Positions 1 through 7,496 of a stretch of DNA of 35,808 nt are shown one piece after another. How positions within the stretch are numbered: position 1 is the stretch's first letter; each line of letters begins with the position of its first letter. The DNA is taken from contig CAZNNH010000051.1 in NCBI GenBank assembly GCA_964574335.1, positions 1-35,808 on the forward strand, in the 5' to 3' direction. Both the position numbers and the translations under genes were made by a program. The DNA is from CAZNNH01 sp964574335. Its GTDB lineage: Bacteria > Acidobacteriota > Vicinamibacteria > Fen-336. Below the pieces are notes generated by a model. That model saw nothing but the letters and a program-made list of their open reading frames with translations, searched no databases and was not told where the DNA came from.

Positions 1-199
1 GGGCGGCGCCGGTCGTGTTGCTGGTGAGCGTCACGCTGGCCCCGGGCAGGACGCCCCCTTGACTGTCCTGCACGGTGCCCGACACGGACGCGCTGGTTGT
101 TTGCGCTTGAAGAGACATCGCGCTCAGAAGGCACACGGCGCCCACCAGGGCCCCTACCGCTGCCAAGCGGAGTCTTCGGCGGAAGCTGACTAGATCCAT
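1..199 (-). CDS. TonB-dependent receptor, N-terminal fragment (cut by window edge)
   Basis: Only the first 66 codons are in the window; the gene runs off the left edge. The ATG at 199 is preceded by a good Shine-Dalgarno (AGGAGAG) about 5 nt away. Residues 1-33 form a signal peptide (basic start, hydrophobic core, cleavage likely after a LQAQ stretch). From about residue 35 the chain reads VSGTVQDSQGGVLPGASVTL, the typical opening strand of a carboxypeptidase-regulatory-like domain. In Acidobacteriota this domain heads very long outer-membrane TonB-dependent receptors, so that is the likely identity. A secreted adhesin or peptidase with the same domain cannot be excluded because the plug and barrel lie outside the window. 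Confidence 0.7.
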   Translation of the reverse strand, partial: MDLVSFRRRLRLAAVGALVGAVCLLSAMSLQAQTTSASVSGTVQDSQGGVLPGASVTLTSNTTGAA

Positions 200-434
200 G
201 GTCACTCTCCTGACAAACGTCCCGTGGCGGCCCCCAGGGGTGGAGGCCGCCCCCTGCGATTTCGTTGTATCGAGTCGGGGTGTCTCCCCGATGTTGGGAC
301 GGATACTATGCGTTGGGCATGCCGATTGAAAGTCGAAAATCTCACCACAAACCATCGACTACCTAGATGTATCCGGGGAGATGAGGGGTCGTCCATGAGG
401 TGGGGAATCCTGGAGCAGGAGCCAGGGTGCCTCA

Positions 435-457
435 ACGCCCGGAGGGGAGCCGGGCGT
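435..457 (-). terminator. Hairpin after the small helical gene
   Basis: A perfect 8-bp inverted repeat (ACGCCCGG / CCGGGCGT) with a 7-nt loop lies 8 nt past the stop of the leftward gene 466-684. No clear U-tract follows, so it may be a weak or factor-dependent terminator. Apart from this hairpin I see nothing recognisable in 200-465. Confidence 0.45.
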
Positions 458-465
458 CGTGTCCG

Positions 466-684
466 CTACTCCTCGAGCGCCTTGCGAGCCCGACTGGCCG
501 CCCGCTGCTCGTTCTCGGATACGCTGTGGGTCCAGTCATCGACGATCTGCTGCAGCTCTCGTCTCGCTCTTTTCTCGATCAGCGAATCCAGCGCCTCCGC
601 TGCGGCGCGGCGCTCACGCGGAGAGATGCTCTTGGTCCACCTGCGGACGCGATGGTGCAGGTCGCTCGCGCTCTCATCAGCCAT
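466..684 (-). CDS. Small charged helical protein, 72 aa, function unknown
   Basis: The frame starts at ATG 684, preceded by GGGAGAGG at SD distance, and encodes 72 residues. It is rich in Arg, Glu, Asp and Ala, with no Cys, signal peptide or membrane segment, and looks like two or three amphipathic helices (RRAAAEALDSLIEKRARREL). I do not recognise a family. A good ribosome-binding site, a start codon that fits it and a hairpin just after the stop support a real gene. It is divergent from the transglutaminase-like gene at 837. The overlapping rightward frame across 459-836 is biased like a shadow frame (many Arg, Ser, Pro), which also favours this strand. Confidence 0.5.
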   Translation of the reverse strand: MADESASDLHHRVRRWTKSISPRERRAAAEALDSLIEKRARRELQQIVDDWTHSVSENEQRAASRARKALEE

Positions 685-744
685 CGACCCTCTCCCGAAG
701 GAGATGCTGCAACCCTTGCCTTGAGCTGTCAACGGGTGGCGTGA

Positions 745-773
745 TTGACAAGGCGTGCCTTCCTTGCCATCGT
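745..773 (+). promoter_or_regulatory. Candidate sigma-70 promoter for the transglutaminase gene
   Basis: TTGACA at 745-750 is a consensus -35; 17 bp further is a weak -10 (CATCGT, 768-773). This would give a leader of about 55 nt before the chosen GTG at 837. Confidence 0.3.
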
Positions 774-836
774 CTGGCGCGTGCTCCCCGCGATGACCCG
801 GCAGCACCCGTCGCTGGCCTCGTTGCAAGCCCCCGC

Positions 837-3185
837 GTGAGGTCTCTCCCCCACGCCGAAGGCCGATCCGCCCGGGGCCTGACCCTCGCCTGCCTGCTCC
901 CGGCCCTCGCGGTGCCGGTCGCCGCGGCGTCCCGCGAGGCCGCGGTGGAGGGACCATGGACGATCGCGCCGCCGCCTTTTTGGGTCGAGCAGAGCGTTCT
1001 CCCCACCCCTCCTGCCGCGACGAGCCAGGCGTCTGACGGCATCGCCTACATCCTTTTCGACCGCCAGGTGCGCGTGTCCAGCTCCGGCGTCGCCGACTAT
1101 CGCCGGGTCGCATGGACCGCCGTCTCGACGGCAGGGGTCCAGGGCGCCTCGGAGGTTGCCCTCTCTTTCGACCCGACCTACCAGGAGCTCATCATTCACG
1201 ACGTTCGGCTTCTGCGCCACGGGCGCGAGATGCGCCGACTGAAGGCGGCCGACGTGCGGCTGATCCACGCGGAGAGAGAGCTCAGCGCACGCATCTACCA
1301 GGGCCGCCTGACGGCCCTGGTCTTCCTGGAAGACCTGCGCGTCGGTGACACCGTCGACTATGCCTACACGCTCGAGGGCCAGAACCCCATCCTCGCGGGT
1401 CGCTTCGTGAGTGATCTGAGGCTCGCGTTCGACACACCCGTGCGCAGGATGAGGCACCGGATTTTGATGCCCAAGGGAAGGCCCCTCGGTGTCAAGGCCT
1501 ACCACACCCAGCTCGGGCCCCGGATCATCCCGCTCCCACAGGAGACCGCGTACGTCTGGGAAGCCTCCGACGTGCCGGGCGCCACCTGGGAGGAGGGGCA
1601 GCCGCGCTGGTACGACGTCTCGCCCCACGTCTGCGTCGGCGAGTTCGACTCCTGGGCGGCCGTGGCCAGCCTGGCGACGGCCTTGTTCGAGAACCAGCTC
1701 CGAGGGGGACCGAAGACGGAGCGCCTGGTGGAGGATCTGTGTTCCGGAAACCCGACGCCGGACGCGCGCCTCCGTGCGGCGACCCGCTTCGTGCAGGACG
1801 AGGTCCGCTATCTGGGAATCGAGATGGGGCCGAGCTCTCACCAGCCACACCCTCCCGAGCAGACCCTTGCCCAGCGTTACGGCGACTGCAAGGACAAGGC
1901 TCTACTGCTGGTCGCCGTGCTGCGCCGCCTGGGAATCGACGCCGCGCCGGCGCTCGTCAACACGAGGGCGCGGCGGGCGTTGGACGAGGCCCAGCCCTCG
2001 CCGTTCGCCTTCAACCACGCCATCGTCGAGGTGCGTCTCCAGAGGCACACGGTCTGGATCGATGCCACCGCCTCACAGCGGGGTGGCACCGCCCTGACCT
2101 GGCCGCCGCCGCCGTTCGAGCGGGCCCTCGTCCTCCGTCCAGGAACCAAGGGGCTGGTTTCGATCCCGTCGTTGGTCCTGGACCGGCCGGAGACCGTCAT
2201 CGAGGAGAGCTACCAGCTCCGCCGCGACGGCAGCGCGCGGCTTGCCGTGAAAACGCGGTATCGGGGGCGAGAGGCGGACGAGATGAGAGAGTCGCTGGCG
2301 ACCGAGGCCAAGGCCGACGTCGCCAGGCGCTATCTGGACTACTACAGCCACGCCGACTCGGACATCCGGGCCATGGACGAGCTGCGCTTCGACGACGACC
2401 GGGAGGCGAACGTCGTCACCGTCACCGAGGGCTACGACTTGCCGACCTTCTGGAAGGACGGGGTACGCGACCTCTGGGCCTGGTCCGTGAGCGACCAGCT
2501 GCGTCGGCCTTCGACCCTGCAACGGAAGACACCGTTCGCGCTGACGCATCCGGTGCATGTGGAGCACACGATATCCGTCCAGCCGGCGCCGGCGTTCGAC
2601 AGAGGAAGCTGTGACGGCTCCGCGGGAGATTCTCTCTTCGTCTACGAGAGCACGTGTCAGGTGATCGGTGACAGGCTCCTGCTGACCCGCCGCTACCGGT
2701 CGCTTCGCGATCACGTCGAGCCGTCGGAGATCGACGGCTACGTCGCGGCGCTCGACGAGGTGGATGGCGTCGTCCGACTTCGGCCGCGATCCGCCGGAGT
2801 CCCGACCTGGACCAGCCCGGCTGCCTCCTCGTCGGACGACGGGTGGCTCGGCCTGGCCCTGGTCGCTCTGGTCCTGGCGGCCTTCGGCTGGACCGGCGTG
2901 GTCCGCCTTCGCCGCTGGCGGCGCCGCAGTGCCTTCAGGCGCTCGGCGCGTCTGGTCGAGGGCCTCTCTCCGGCGACGGCTCTCCGCGCGGCCGACCTGT
3001 CCGTCGTGGAGCGGGCGATCACCCGGCGCCAGTGCCGGTGCGGGGCCAGAGCCAGCTTCTCGATCGTCGAACGCGCTCAGGCCCAGTACGACAGCCGGCC
3101 GATCGAGATCCTCACCGTGCGCTGCAGCGCCTGCTCCGAGGAGCTGGACATCTATGCGCTCGTGGCCCCCAAGGCCGCGTCGTAA
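837..3185 (+). CDS. DUF3857 / transglutaminase-like secreted or membrane protein with C-terminal Cys4 motif
   Basis: About 782 aa from GTG 837. The frame stays open back to 459, but the upstream part has no signal peptide and a shadow-like composition, whereas GTG 837 places a signal sequence (GLTLACLLPALAVPVAAAS) near the N-terminus. Order: signal peptide (1-35), DUF3857 beta-rich domain (about 50-250), transglutaminase core with Cys351 in YGDCKDKA, His394 in FNHAIVEV and Asp409 in WIDATAS (a complete papain-like triad), a C-terminal beta region, one membrane helix at about 671-690, then a basic tail. The tail contains CxC (733, 735) and CxxC (763, 766), a possible zinc ribbon, which is unusual for this family. 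Homologues are periplasmic or cell-surface proteins of unknown substrate. The start codon is the least certain part. Confidence 0.85.
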   Translation: MRSLPHAEGRSARGLTLACLLPALAVPVAAASREAAVEGPWTIAPPPFWVEQSVLPTPPAATSQASDGIAYILFDRQVRVSSSGVADYRRVAWTAVSTAGVQGASEVALSFDPTYQELIIHDVRLLRHGREMRRLKAADVRLIHAERELSARIYQGRLTALVFLEDLRVGDTVDYAYTLEGQNPILAGRFVSDLRLAFDTPVRRMRHRILMPKGRPLGVKAYHTQLGPRIIPLPQETAYVWEASDVPGATWEEGQPRWYDVSPHVCVGEFDSWAAVASLATALFENQLRGGPKTERLVEDLCSGNPTPDARLRAATRFVQDEVRYLGIEMGPSSHQPHPPEQTLAQRYGDCKDKALLLVAVLRRLGIDAAPALVNTRARRALDEAQPSPFAFNHAIVEVRLQRHTVWIDATASQRGGTALTWPPPPFERALVLRPGTKGLVSIPSLVLDRPETVIEESYQLRRDGSARLAVKTRYRGREADEMRESLATEAKADVARRYLDYYSHADSDIRAMDELRFDDDREANVVTVTEGYDLPTFWKDGVRDLWAWSVSDQLRRPSTLQRKTPFALTHPVHVEHTISVQPAPAFDRGSCDGSAGDSLFVYESTCQVIGDRLLLTRRYRSLRDHVEPSEIDGYVAALDEVDGVVRLRPRSAGVPTWTSPAASSSDDGWLGLALVALVLAAFGWTGVVRLRRWRRRSAFRRSARLVEGLSPATALRAADLSVVERAITRRQCRCGARASFSIVERAQAQYDSRPIEILTVRCSACSEELDIYALVAPKAAS

Positions 3186-3313
3186 GAGGCTGCGCGGCGC
3201 TCCTTGGCTGACGTATCGCGACCCGTCCGGGCCGCCGGACCCGTCTCTGGCGCTGACTGGCGTGACCCGTCGTAGGGCGCTGCTCGGTGGCCGGCACCTG
3301 AGAGTGGCAGCGT

Positions 3314-5308
3314 CTACTTCGGCAGCTTGAAGTTCACGCGCACCCGGATCCAGACCTTGACCGGGACGCCGTCCTTGGTGGCTGGCCGGTACCGGCGCCG
3401 CTTGACGTTGTCGGTGGCCGCGTGGTCGAAACCCGACCGGCCACCGGCGCTCTTCGCAACCTGGACGTCCGCGACGCGGCCCTTCTCGTCGACGAGCACC
3501 TCCAGCTCCACGGTCCCTTCGGCCCGCTGGCTCAGGGCCAGGGCCGGGTACGTGAGCCTCGGGCTGCTCTGCACGACCGGGGCAACGACGCCCGGGTCGG
3601 TGATCTGGACGAGCGCGCCCGGACGGATGGGTGGCGCCGTGGTCGGAGGTGGAGTGGGGGGCAGGGTGGTGGTCGGAGGCGGCGTCGGCTCGGGCGTGGC
3701 CTGTGCGGCAGCCCTGGCGGCCTCCTCGGCCAAGCGCGCCTCTTCGGCCAGACGCGCCTCCTCGGCCACGCGTGCCTCCTGCGCCCGCTTCTCCTCCTCG
3801 AGACGCTTGCGCTCGGCCTCGCGCTTGCGGGCCTGCTCCTCCTGGGCACGACGCCGCGCCGTCTCCTGCGCCTTGGCGACGGCCTCGGGATCGGCTGCCT
3901 CGCCGCGCGCCTTGGCCTTGTCCTCGAGCTGCTGCTTGGCGTCGTCCGCGGCCTGGGTCTCGGCGGCCTGCCTCTCCGCCTCCAGCTCCGCCAGCTTCGC
4001 CTCCAGCTGCTGGACGCGCTCCAGCGCAGCGACGGCACGCGCGGAAAGGGTGGTCGGCGGAGGCGCAGCCCCCGCGCCGGGGGCGAAGAAGCCCCCCCGC
4101 ATCAGGTAGAAGCCGACTCCGGCGCCAGCGAGCAGCAGTGCCGCCAGAGAACCCCAGAGCAGCGGCGCGCGGCCCTTTGGCACCTCCGGGGGCGGGGCGA
4201 GGGTGGGAGGCGGTTGGGGTGGCACCTCCTCCGGTGCCGGCGCGCCGTCGCTCAAGGGCGAAGGGGGAGCGGGCGGGGCCGGCGCAGGCGTGAGCGGCGC
4301 GTGCTCGGGCGCGGCCGGCTTCGCTTCTGGCTCAGGGCCCAGGTACTCGGCGTAGCTCGCCTCCCGTTCCTCGTTGATGAGCCTGGACTCCCGCTCGACC
4401 TCGTCCCGGAAGAGCGAGTCCATGAAGAACGCGAGGTTGAACGTCGTCGGTGTGACGTCGGCGGAGAAAAGCTGGGCGTCGAGGGCCTTGCGCATCTCCT
4501 GCATCTCGCCGTAGCGAGCGGCAGGGTCGGCCGCCAGCGATCGCTTCAGGACCTCGGCGATCGGCTGCGGGATCGTCTCGTCGGCACCAGAGGGGTCCTG
4601 CAGTCGCGCCGTCGCCAGCCGGTCCCCAACGTCCCGGGGCGCCCCTTCCTCGAAGAGCGCCTTGCCGGTCAGGGCCTCGAAGAGCACCGCCCCCACGGCG
4701 AAGACGTCGGCGCGAAGGTCGACCGGCTGCCCGCTCGACTGCTCGGGGGCCAGGTAGCGCAGCTCCTCGTCGCCCAGTATACCCGCGGCGACGAGACCCG
4801 CGGGAAAGCCGCCAAAGCCCCGAACCAGGACGTCGCCGTCGTACGAGACCTGCACGTCCGCCGGAGAGAGCAGGCCGTGAAAGTAGCGCTTGCGATCCGG
4901 TGCCTTGCGCGCGTGGACGTGCTCGAGCGCCAGGCAGATCTTGCTGGCAATCAGCAGGGCATGGTCGACGGGGAGGGGATAGCCGTCGCGAATGCAGCGC
5001 TGGAAGACCATCTTCAGCGGCTTGCCCTCGACCAGCTCGTAGTAGATGTAGAAGGAGGACTCGACCTTCCCGATCCCGAGCATCCTCGAGATGTTGGGGC
5101 TGTGGAGCTGGGCCGCCAGCCTGGTCTGCTCCATCAGCCGTTTGGCGAGCGCAGGGGCTCCCGAGATCTGGGGACTGAGCTTGAGCAGGCTGACGATCTT
5201 CTCGAGCCCCGAGTCCCCGAGCTTGGCCGCCCGGTACTCGATGCCGAGGGCCCTGCGATCGACCTCCTCGAGGAGGACGAACTTGCCGAGCTTCTCCTTC
5301 ATGGGCAT
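3314..5308 (-). CDS. Protein-kinase-like (probable pseudokinase) fused to TonB C-terminal domain
   Basis: 664 aa, ATG 5308 with GAGGAAGGG upstream. Residues 8-280 have the protein kinase fold: the APE motif (LAPEQ, 186-190) and the alpha-F region (DLRADVFAVGAVLFEAL, 197-213) are clear. The catalytic residues are missing: HRDLKPxN is replaced by HGLLSPAD (144-151), the DFG Asp by Gly (RGFG, 163-166), and the glycine loop is degenerate, so it is probably a pseudokinase. Then come a Pro-rich linker (325-380), one membrane helix (382-404), a Glu/Ala/Arg coiled coil (425-535, with RLAEEA repeats), a second Pro-rich stretch, and a TonB C-terminal domain (about 578-661, with TVELEVLVDEKG). The TonB part would lie in the periplasm and contact outer-membrane receptors; two receptor genes are in this window. 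Confidence 0.85.
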   Translation of the reverse strand: MPMKEKLGKFVLLEEVDRRALGIEYRAAKLGDSGLEKIVSLLKLSPQISGAPALAKRLMEQTRLAAQLHSPNISRMLGIGKVESSFYIYYELVEGKPLKMVFQRCIRDGYPLPVDHALLIASKICLALEHVHARKAPDRKRYFHGLLSPADVQVSYDGDVLVRGFGGFPAGLVAAGILGDEELRYLAPEQSSGQPVDLRADVFAVGAVLFEALTGKALFEEGAPRDVGDRLATARLQDPSGADETIPQPIAEVLKRSLAADPAARYGEMQEMRKALDAQLFSADVTPTTFNLAFFMDSLFRDEVERESRLINEEREASYAEYLGPEPEAKPAAPEHAPLTPAPAPPAPPSPLSDGAPAPEEVPPQPPPTLAPPPEVPKGRAPLLWGSLAALLLAGAGVGFYLMRGGFFAPGAGAAPPPTTLSARAVAALERVQQLEAKLAELEAERQAAETQAADDAKQQLEDKAKARGEAADPEAVAKAQETARRRAQEEQARKREAERKRLEEEKRAQEARVAEEARLAEEARLAEEAARAAAQATPEPTPPPTTTLPPTPPPTTAPPIRPGALVQITDPGVVAPVVQSSPRLTYPALALSQRAEGTVELEVLVDEKGRVADVQVAKSAGGRSGFDHAATDNVKRRRYRPATKDGVPVKVWIRVRVNFKLPK

Positions 5309-5405
5309 CGAGGCGACCCTTCCTCAGGCTGGCGCGGGAGAGCCGAGAGGTGGGTCGGAAATCTAGCACGCGCTCTCTCGGGGCGTCAATGAAGCCGCTG
5401 CCGCG

Positions 5406-5465
5406 GCTGCCGCGGTCGGCTCCCAGCGCCAGACGGACGCCGATCTCGTTGCTGCGGCGCGCCAC
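5406..5465 (-). pseudogene. Remnant of a MacB/FtsX-type (ADOP) ABC permease
   Basis: Read leftwards, 5465-5406 encodes VARRSNEIGVRLALGADRGS. This matches the highly conserved segment near the last transmembrane helices of MacB/FtsX-like permeases (V-A-R-R-x-x-E-I-G-V-R-x-A-L-G-A), very abundant in Acidobacteriota. No permease sequence is recognisable on either side. It looks like a short scar of a deleted gene just upstream of the kinase-TonB gene. The stretch is short, so the call rests on motif recognition alone. Confidence 0.4.
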
Positions 5466-5514
5466 GTCCTCGAAGGAGCCGTTCAGGACGGGCCTTCGTC
5501 GGGCCGGGGCCCGC

Positions 5515-6087
5515 CTATTTCTTGGCCCGCGCCCCCCGCCCCGCCCTGCGCCGCCTGGCCGGCCGCGAGCCGCCGACCGCGGCCCGGATCGCCAGGGCCT
5601 CCGGCTCGGGGATGCCCAGCCAGCGGAGGAAGGAATGGTGCCCCTCGGGGGCGTTGCGCTCGAACTCGGCGTGCCAGCGGTCCATGGCCTTCTGGTCCAT
5701 CCCGGCCGAGCGCAGCACGCCGATCCAGGTGTCCTTGTCGATGGCTCCCGACGCCTTGGGGTCGCCGAGGCCCTTGACCAGGCCGACGAGGGCCCGCTGC
5801 TGCACGCGCAGGGCGGCGATCTCTTCGTCCAGCTCGACGATCCGCTTGCGGAGGATCCCGAGGTTGGGACGGTCCGGCGCGTCGAGGAGCCTGCGGATCT
5901 CGGCCAGCGGGAGCCCCGCGCTCTTGTAGGTGCCGATCAGGCGCAACCGCTCGACGGCGTCCTCTCCGTAGAGGCGGTAGCCGGACTCGCTCCGCAGCAT
6001 GGGGCGGAGCAGGCCGAAACGTTCGTAGTAGAGGAGGGCCGTCCGCGAGAGACCGAACCTATGAGCCAGCTTAGAGACGGTGATCAT
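5515..6087 (-). CDS. MerR-family transcriptional regulator
   Basis: 190 aa. Residues 1-70 are a typical MerR winged helix-turn-helix: ITVSKLAHRFGLSRTALLYYERFGLLRP, then the wing with GYRLYGEDAVERL. A dimerisation coiled coil follows (about 80-110, LGILRKRIVELDEEIAALR) and then an effector region of about 70 residues ending in a basic Arg/Ala/Lys tail. No metal-binding Cys pair is visible, so a drug- or ligand-responsive MerR is more likely than a metal sensor. The gene overlaps the 3' end of the upstream MFS transporter by 17 nt, so both are co-transcribed and the regulator probably controls the transporter. Confidence 0.88.
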   Translation of the reverse strand: MITVSKLAHRFGLSRTALLYYERFGLLRPMLRSESGYRLYGEDAVERLRLIGTYKSAGLPLAEIRRLLDAPDRPNLGILRKRIVELDEEIAALRVQQRALVGLVKGLGDPKASGAIDKDTWIGVLRSAGMDQKAMDRWHAEFERNAPEGHHSFLRWLGIPEPEALAIRAAVGGSRPARRRRAGRGARAKK

Positions 6088-7342
6088 GGAAGCCTCGTCC
6101 GGCCCGTAGCGCCGTCATGGCCACCAGCACACACGCGACGGCCGAGGTGGCCAGGACCGCCCGCGTCGCGGTGGCGTAGGGGATCCCCAGCCCCGACATC
6201 GTATCCAGGACGATGCCCGTCAGCGCCATGCCCAGGGGGAAGCTGGTCCCTCCGATGGCCTCGGCGGCTCCCATGATGCCGCCCCGATCCCGCCCGGGCG
6301 CCCGCGTCTGCAGCTCGGTCATCAGGTGGACGATGATGACACCGATCCCGACGCCGATCCCGAGCAGGATCGGCCAGGCGAGAAGGTAGGACCGGCAGAA
6401 GGCGGCCGCTCCGAAGAGCGCCCCGACGATGGCGCCGACCCGGGCCACCAGCAGGAAGCGGCTGGCCGGCGCCCCCAGGGCACCGGCCACGGCGAAGCCG
6501 ACCATGATCCCGATCGTATAGGCCGCGATGAAGAAGCCGAACCACCAATCCGACAGCGAGAGCACGTGCTCGACGTAGAAGGGCAGCAGCACCGGCAGGC
6601 ACGAGAGGCAGAGGTGGAACGCCGCGATGTAGAGGAGCAGGGCGCGCAGGTCGGCCTGACCCAGCACCCCCCGTACCGTCGCCGCCGTCTGGCGCAGGAG
6701 CGTGCCGCCGCCGCGCACCGACCGAGCCCTTGCCCCGCCGCCGCGGACCCGGATCGCCGCCTCGGTGAGGGCGGAGAAGCCGAACGACAGGGCGTTGACG
6801 AAGAACGCCCCGGCGGCCCCCAGGGCGGCGAACAGCACGCCACCCAGGCCCTGCCCCAGGATCTGCCCGCCCATCCGGCTGGACTGGTGGGCGGCGTTGC
6901 CCCGGGCCAGATCGGGTCCCGGCGCCAGCTCGGGAACCAGCGCCAGGACGGCGGGGTTGAAGCACGCGCCGGCGACCCCCAGCACGAGGTTGCCCGCGCA
7001 CAGCACCACAATGATGACGGCCGGCTCGGCTCGCCACCACACCGTCCCCGCCACCGCGCCGATCGCCACGGCGCTCACCAGGTCCGCCGTCACCATCGCC
7101 CTGACGCCGCCGAGGCGGTCGGCCAGCGTCCCCCCGAGCGGGGCCAGCAACGCCTGGGGCAGGTTGGTGAGCAACAGCAGAAGCCCCATCAGCGAGGCCG
7201 AGCCGGTGACCTCCTTGATCCAGAGCATCATGGCCATGTCGTAGACCTGGTTGCCCATGTGGGTCACGAACTGCCCCTGGAGCAGCAGCCAGAGGTTCCG
7301 TCGCTTCCGGGTGGCGGTCTTCGCGTCCGAGTGTTGTTCCAT
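6071..7342 (-). CDS. MFS transporter, EntS/MFS_3-like exporter
   Basis: 423 aa with about 12 hydrophobic helices. The N-terminus (NLWLLLQGQFVTHMGNQVYD) and the loop motif GGTLADRLGGVRAM after helix 2 are typical of the MFS_3 group, which includes the enterobactin exporter EntS and macrolide exporters. It probably exports a small hydrophobic compound across the inner membrane by proton antiport; the substrate cannot be told from sequence. ATG 7342 has a GAGG element just upstream. It is the first gene of a two-gene operon with the MerR regulator, with which it overlaps by 17 nt. Confidence 0.87.
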   Translation of the reverse strand: MEQHSDAKTATRKRRNLWLLLQGQFVTHMGNQVYDMAMMLWIKEVTGSASLMGLLLLLTNLPQALLAPLGGTLADRLGGVRAMVTADLVSAVAIGAVAGTVWWRAEPAVIIVVLCAGNLVLGVAGACFNPAVLALVPELAPGPDLARGNAAHQSSRMGGQILGQGLGGVLFAALGAAGAFFVNALSFGFSALTEAAIRVRGGGARARSVRGGGTLLRQTAATVRGVLGQADLRALLLYIAAFHLCLSCLPVLLPFYVEHVLSLSDWWFGFFIAAYTIGIMVGFAVAGALGAPASRFLLVARVGAIVGALFGAAAFCRSYLLAWPILLGIGVGIGVIIVHLMTELQTRAPGRDRGGIMGAAEAIGGTSFPLGMALTGIVLDTMSGLGIPYATATRAVLATSAVACVLVAMTALRAGRGFHDHRL

Positions 7343-7368
7343 CCGTGCCTCGCAGATGAGGCCAGGAT

Positions 7369-7394
7369 GAAGGGTGAACCCGTAGACAGGTCAA
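7369..7394 (-). promoter_or_regulatory. Candidate MerR-type promoter of the MFS-MerR operon
   Basis: Leftwards, TTGACC (7389-7394) is a good -35; the nearest -10-like sequence (TTCATC or TCATCC) follows after a long spacer of about 18-19 bp containing an imperfect dyad (ACC...GGGT). Long-spacer promoters with a dyad between the hexamers are the hallmark of MerR activation. The -10 is weak. Confidence 0.3.
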
Positions 7395-7448
7395 GGCGGC
7401 CCGTCGCGTATCATGGACGTCACTGACGTCGGCTCCGGACACGCCATG

Positions 7449-7496
7449 CCGACAGGTCCAGAGCCTCGAGCGCTCCCTGGAGCAGGACCTCGCCCC
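7449..7496. repeat. 48-bp direct repeat, copy 1 (hydrolase 3'-end remnant)
   Basis: This 48-bp stretch matches 11549-11596 with a single mismatch (7480 G versus 11580 C), in the same orientation. In the second copy it is the coding 3' end of the alpha/beta hydrolase (residues GEVLLQGALEALDLSV). Here it lies immediately beyond the stop codon of the TonB receptor without the rest of a hydrolase gene, so it is a remnant of a lost copy. Confidence 0.85.

Noticed and set aside
459..836. In-frame N-terminal extension of the transglutaminase-like protein
   Set aside because: It lacks a signal peptide, is Arg/Ser/Pro-rich like a shadow frame and overlaps the likely gene 466-684 on the other strand; GTG 837 puts a signal sequence at the start.
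3422..5392. A 656-residue rightward open frame opposite the kinase-TonB gene
   Set aside because: High-GC antisense frame: repetitive Arg/Leu/Gly composition and no recognisable domain, while the opposite strand has clear kinase and TonB domains.
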